The notes under the pieces: generated by a model
Database searches by the model: none
Told to the model about the DNA's origin: nothing
What the model saw: only the letters and a program-made list of their open reading frames with translations
Made by a program: the position numbers and the translations under genes
NCBI GenBank assembly: GCA_003567495.1
Contig: PWZK01000162.1
Coordinates: forward strand, 1 to 7,882
DNA: 7,882 nucleotides
Direction: 5' to 3'
From: Candidatus Brocadiaceae bacterium
GTDB lineage: Bacteria > Planctomycetota > Brocadiia > SM23-32
In this document: positions 6,576-7,882 of the stretch, one piece after another
Numbering within the stretch: position 1 is the stretch's first letter
How the letters are laid out: every line of letters begins with the position of its first letter

Positions 6576-6606
6576 AAAACTTTTTCGAGTTTCTTGAAAA
6601 AGTTTT
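6576..6606. repeat. A/T-rich hairpin repeat, copy 2 (kinase-like gene leader)
   Basis: Perfect 11-bp inverted repeat: AAAACTTTTTC at 6576-6586 and GAAAAAGTTTT at 6596-6606, with a 9-nt loop GAGTTTCTT. It ends 25 nt before the start codon. It shares stem and loop start with copy 1 at 177-209, which sits in the same position relative to the sulfatase gene. Confidence 0.75.
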
Positions 6607-6631
6607 ACTTCTACAAAATACGGGTGAAAAA

Positions 6632-7882
6632 ATGGAAACGGAAGACCAGAACAGCAGCAAATCGGACATGTTTCAACGCTACCGTATTAAGGAAAAACTG
6701 AAAGAGGGCGCGTTCGGGAGTCTTCTCGTTGCCGAAGATACGCAGAGCGGGGTTGAAGTGCTGATTAAAATCGCGTCCCCCTGGATGAGTAAGGATGAAA
6801 TGTTCAAGGCGTATGTATATGACCGGTGGGCCGAAAAGGAAACGCTTTTTGAGCATCCGAATATAGCAGGGGTTATCGAAGTCGGCAAGAGCAACGGGCG
6901 TTATTTTCTGGTAACGGAATATCCCGGCGGCCACACGCTTGCCGATGATATGAAGGGTAAACCATTGGGTGTAGATAGAAGTATTCGGCTGCTGCATGAC
7001 ATATCAGAGGCTCTGCGCGCCGCGCACAGGCGCCAGATCGCCGGCGGCCATCTTAAGCCGTCCGATGTGTTTATCCCGGACGGTGAATCTCCCCTCCGGC
7101 CGTCGTTGAAGGTGATGATGGTCGATATGGATGTGGACGTGCAAAGCGGTGCAGGTGCCCTTTTCAGCGAGAGCTACGGTATGCCGAAATATATGGCTCC
7201 GGAGGTGATAAAAGGAAAAAAGCCCTCTCCCCGGAGCGATATTTTTGCGCTGGGTGTTATTGGTTATGAAATGCTGACGGGAAAAGCGCCTTTTGCTTCT
7301 GAACATCCGCCGGGCTATTTTTTTACAAATTGCACGGAAGAACCTGCCGCGCCACACGAAATTAATCATTCTGTTCCGCACGAACTATCCATGACGATTA
7401 TGAAATGTCTGGAGAAAACGCCTTCCAGACGGTATCATTCAATACAGCGTTTTATTGACGACCTGGACAGGTGCAGGGAGATTGTGCATACAGGGACGTG
7501 CGACCTGGTGCCTGCAGGCACGGATTCCGCACTCGCCGGAGATTACTCGCCGTCGGCCGGAAGAGAAAAAACTAAAATAGCCGGTTCTACACCGGCGCTT
7601 ACCAAACTGGCGCTTTTTCTTGCCGTTGCAGCGTTGATTTTCACGGTAGGCGCCAATCTGCCGCGGCTCCGGGGGGTGTGGCCCGTCAGAGATACCGAAG
7701 CGCCGCGCAACGGAGAGGTCGCAGAGCCCGATGTCGAATCCGAGCCGGACCCAGAAGTAGTTTTCGCCGGAGAATTTGACGCTCTTGTGGGGGCGTGGGA
7801 GGATGAATCCCGGTCGGCGGGCAGGTATGATGATGCGATAGATGAGTTTTTAGCTCTGGCTCGTAAATGGTCCGAGAGCGAA
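6632..7882 (+). CDS. Membrane-anchored Ser/Thr kinase-like protein, probable pseudokinase (partial)
   Basis: The window shows 417 residues without a stop; the 3' end lies outside. The start is ATG 6632 with GGGTGA at 6622-6627. A PknB-type kinase fold spans about 17-282: a glycine loop K-E-G-A-F-G-S at 24-30 (first Gly replaced by Lys), ATP-site Lys46 in LIKI, and HPNI at 75-78. The activation segment end is G-M-P-K-Y-M-A-P-E at 183-191, followed by S-D-I-F-A-L-G-V at 202-209 and an EKTPSRRY tail motif. The catalytic loop reads I-A-G-G-H-L-K-P-S-D at 136-145 where HRDLKPSN is expected, so the catalytic Asp is His140, and metal-binding Asn is Asp145. DFG reads D165-M-D. Phosphotransfer is therefore doubtful. 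One membrane helix lies at about 324-343, then an acidic Pro/Glu-rich linker and a possible helical start of an outer domain. It probably acts as a signalling scaffold; the partner is unknown. Confidence 0.87.
   Translation, partial: METEDQNSSKSDMFQRYRIKEKLKEGAFGSLLVAEDTQSGVEVLIKIASPWMSKDEMFKAYVYDRWAEKETLFEHPNIAGVIEVGKSNGRYFLVTEYPGGHTLADDMKGKPLGVDRSIRLLHDISEALRAAHRRQIAGGHLKPSDVFIPDGESPLRPSLKVMMVDMDVDVQSGAGALFSESYGMPKYMAPEVIKGKKPSPRSDIFALGVIGYEMLTGKAPFASEHPPGYFFTNCTEEPAAPHEINHSVPHELSMTIMKCLEKTPSRRYHSIQRFIDDLDRCREIVHTGTCDLVPAGTDSALAGDYSPSAGREKTKIAGSTPALTKLALFLAVAALIFTVGANLPRLRGVWPVRDTEAPRNGEVAEPDVESEPDPEVVFAGEFDALVGAWEDESRSAGRYDDAIDEFLALARKWSESE

Noticed and set aside
7004..7381. Minus-strand open frame opposite the kinase-like gene
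   Set aside because: The plus strand encodes a clear kinase fold through this stretch; the antisense frame has no family features.

Overview
The window looks like a chromosomal segment from a bacterium of the PVC superphylum, most likely Kiritimatiellota or Lentisphaerota. This placement is inferred from style, not from a marker gene. The clues are a cytosolic-type Cys sulfatase of the DQMRGD / GRYMHQ kind, a uroporphyrinogen-decarboxylase-like protein next to sugar genes, a Gfo/Idh/MocA oxidoreductase, a membrane-anchored Ser/Thr-kinase-like protein, and short 9-bp tandem repeats in intergenic DNA. There are no rRNA, tRNA, CRISPR or phage genes.

Layout. 1-247: non-coding leader with two GC-rich hairpins and an A/T-rich hairpin that recurs later. 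248-1678 (+): sulfatase. 1783-2337 (-): Gfo/Idh/MocA oxidoreductase cut off after its NAD-binding half, probably a remnant. 2374-2739: a 366-bp non-coding element bounded by 15-bp inverted repeats. 2798-3847 and 3851-4633 (-): URO-D-family protein and glucosamine-6-phosphate deaminase (nagB), 3 nt apart in one operon with nagB first. 4634-4837: divergent promoter region with a good sigma70-type promoter on each strand. 4838-6397 (+): 2-isopropylmalate synthase (leuA). 6399-6506: a 108-bp MITE with the same terminal inverted repeats and a perfect TGAA target duplication that includes the leuA stop codon. 6576-6606: second copy of the A/T-rich hairpin. 6632-7882 (+): a membrane-anchored kinase-like protein whose catalytic loop has lost the HRD aspartate; it runs off the window.

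How the parts relate. nagB (amino-sugar entry into glycolysis), the URO-D-like protein, the broken oxidoreductase and the sulfatase form a plausible remnant of a sulfated or amino-sugar glycan utilisation locus. The 366-bp element now lies between the nagB/URO-D operon and the oxidoreductase. leuA is an ordinary leucine-biosynthesis gene sharing only the divergent control region. The kinase-like gene is separate, probably a signalling scaffold.

I did not find a clearly new multi-gene system. The best leads are the two related non-autonomous elements, the degenerate kinase, and the hairpin present in the leaders of two unrelated genes.
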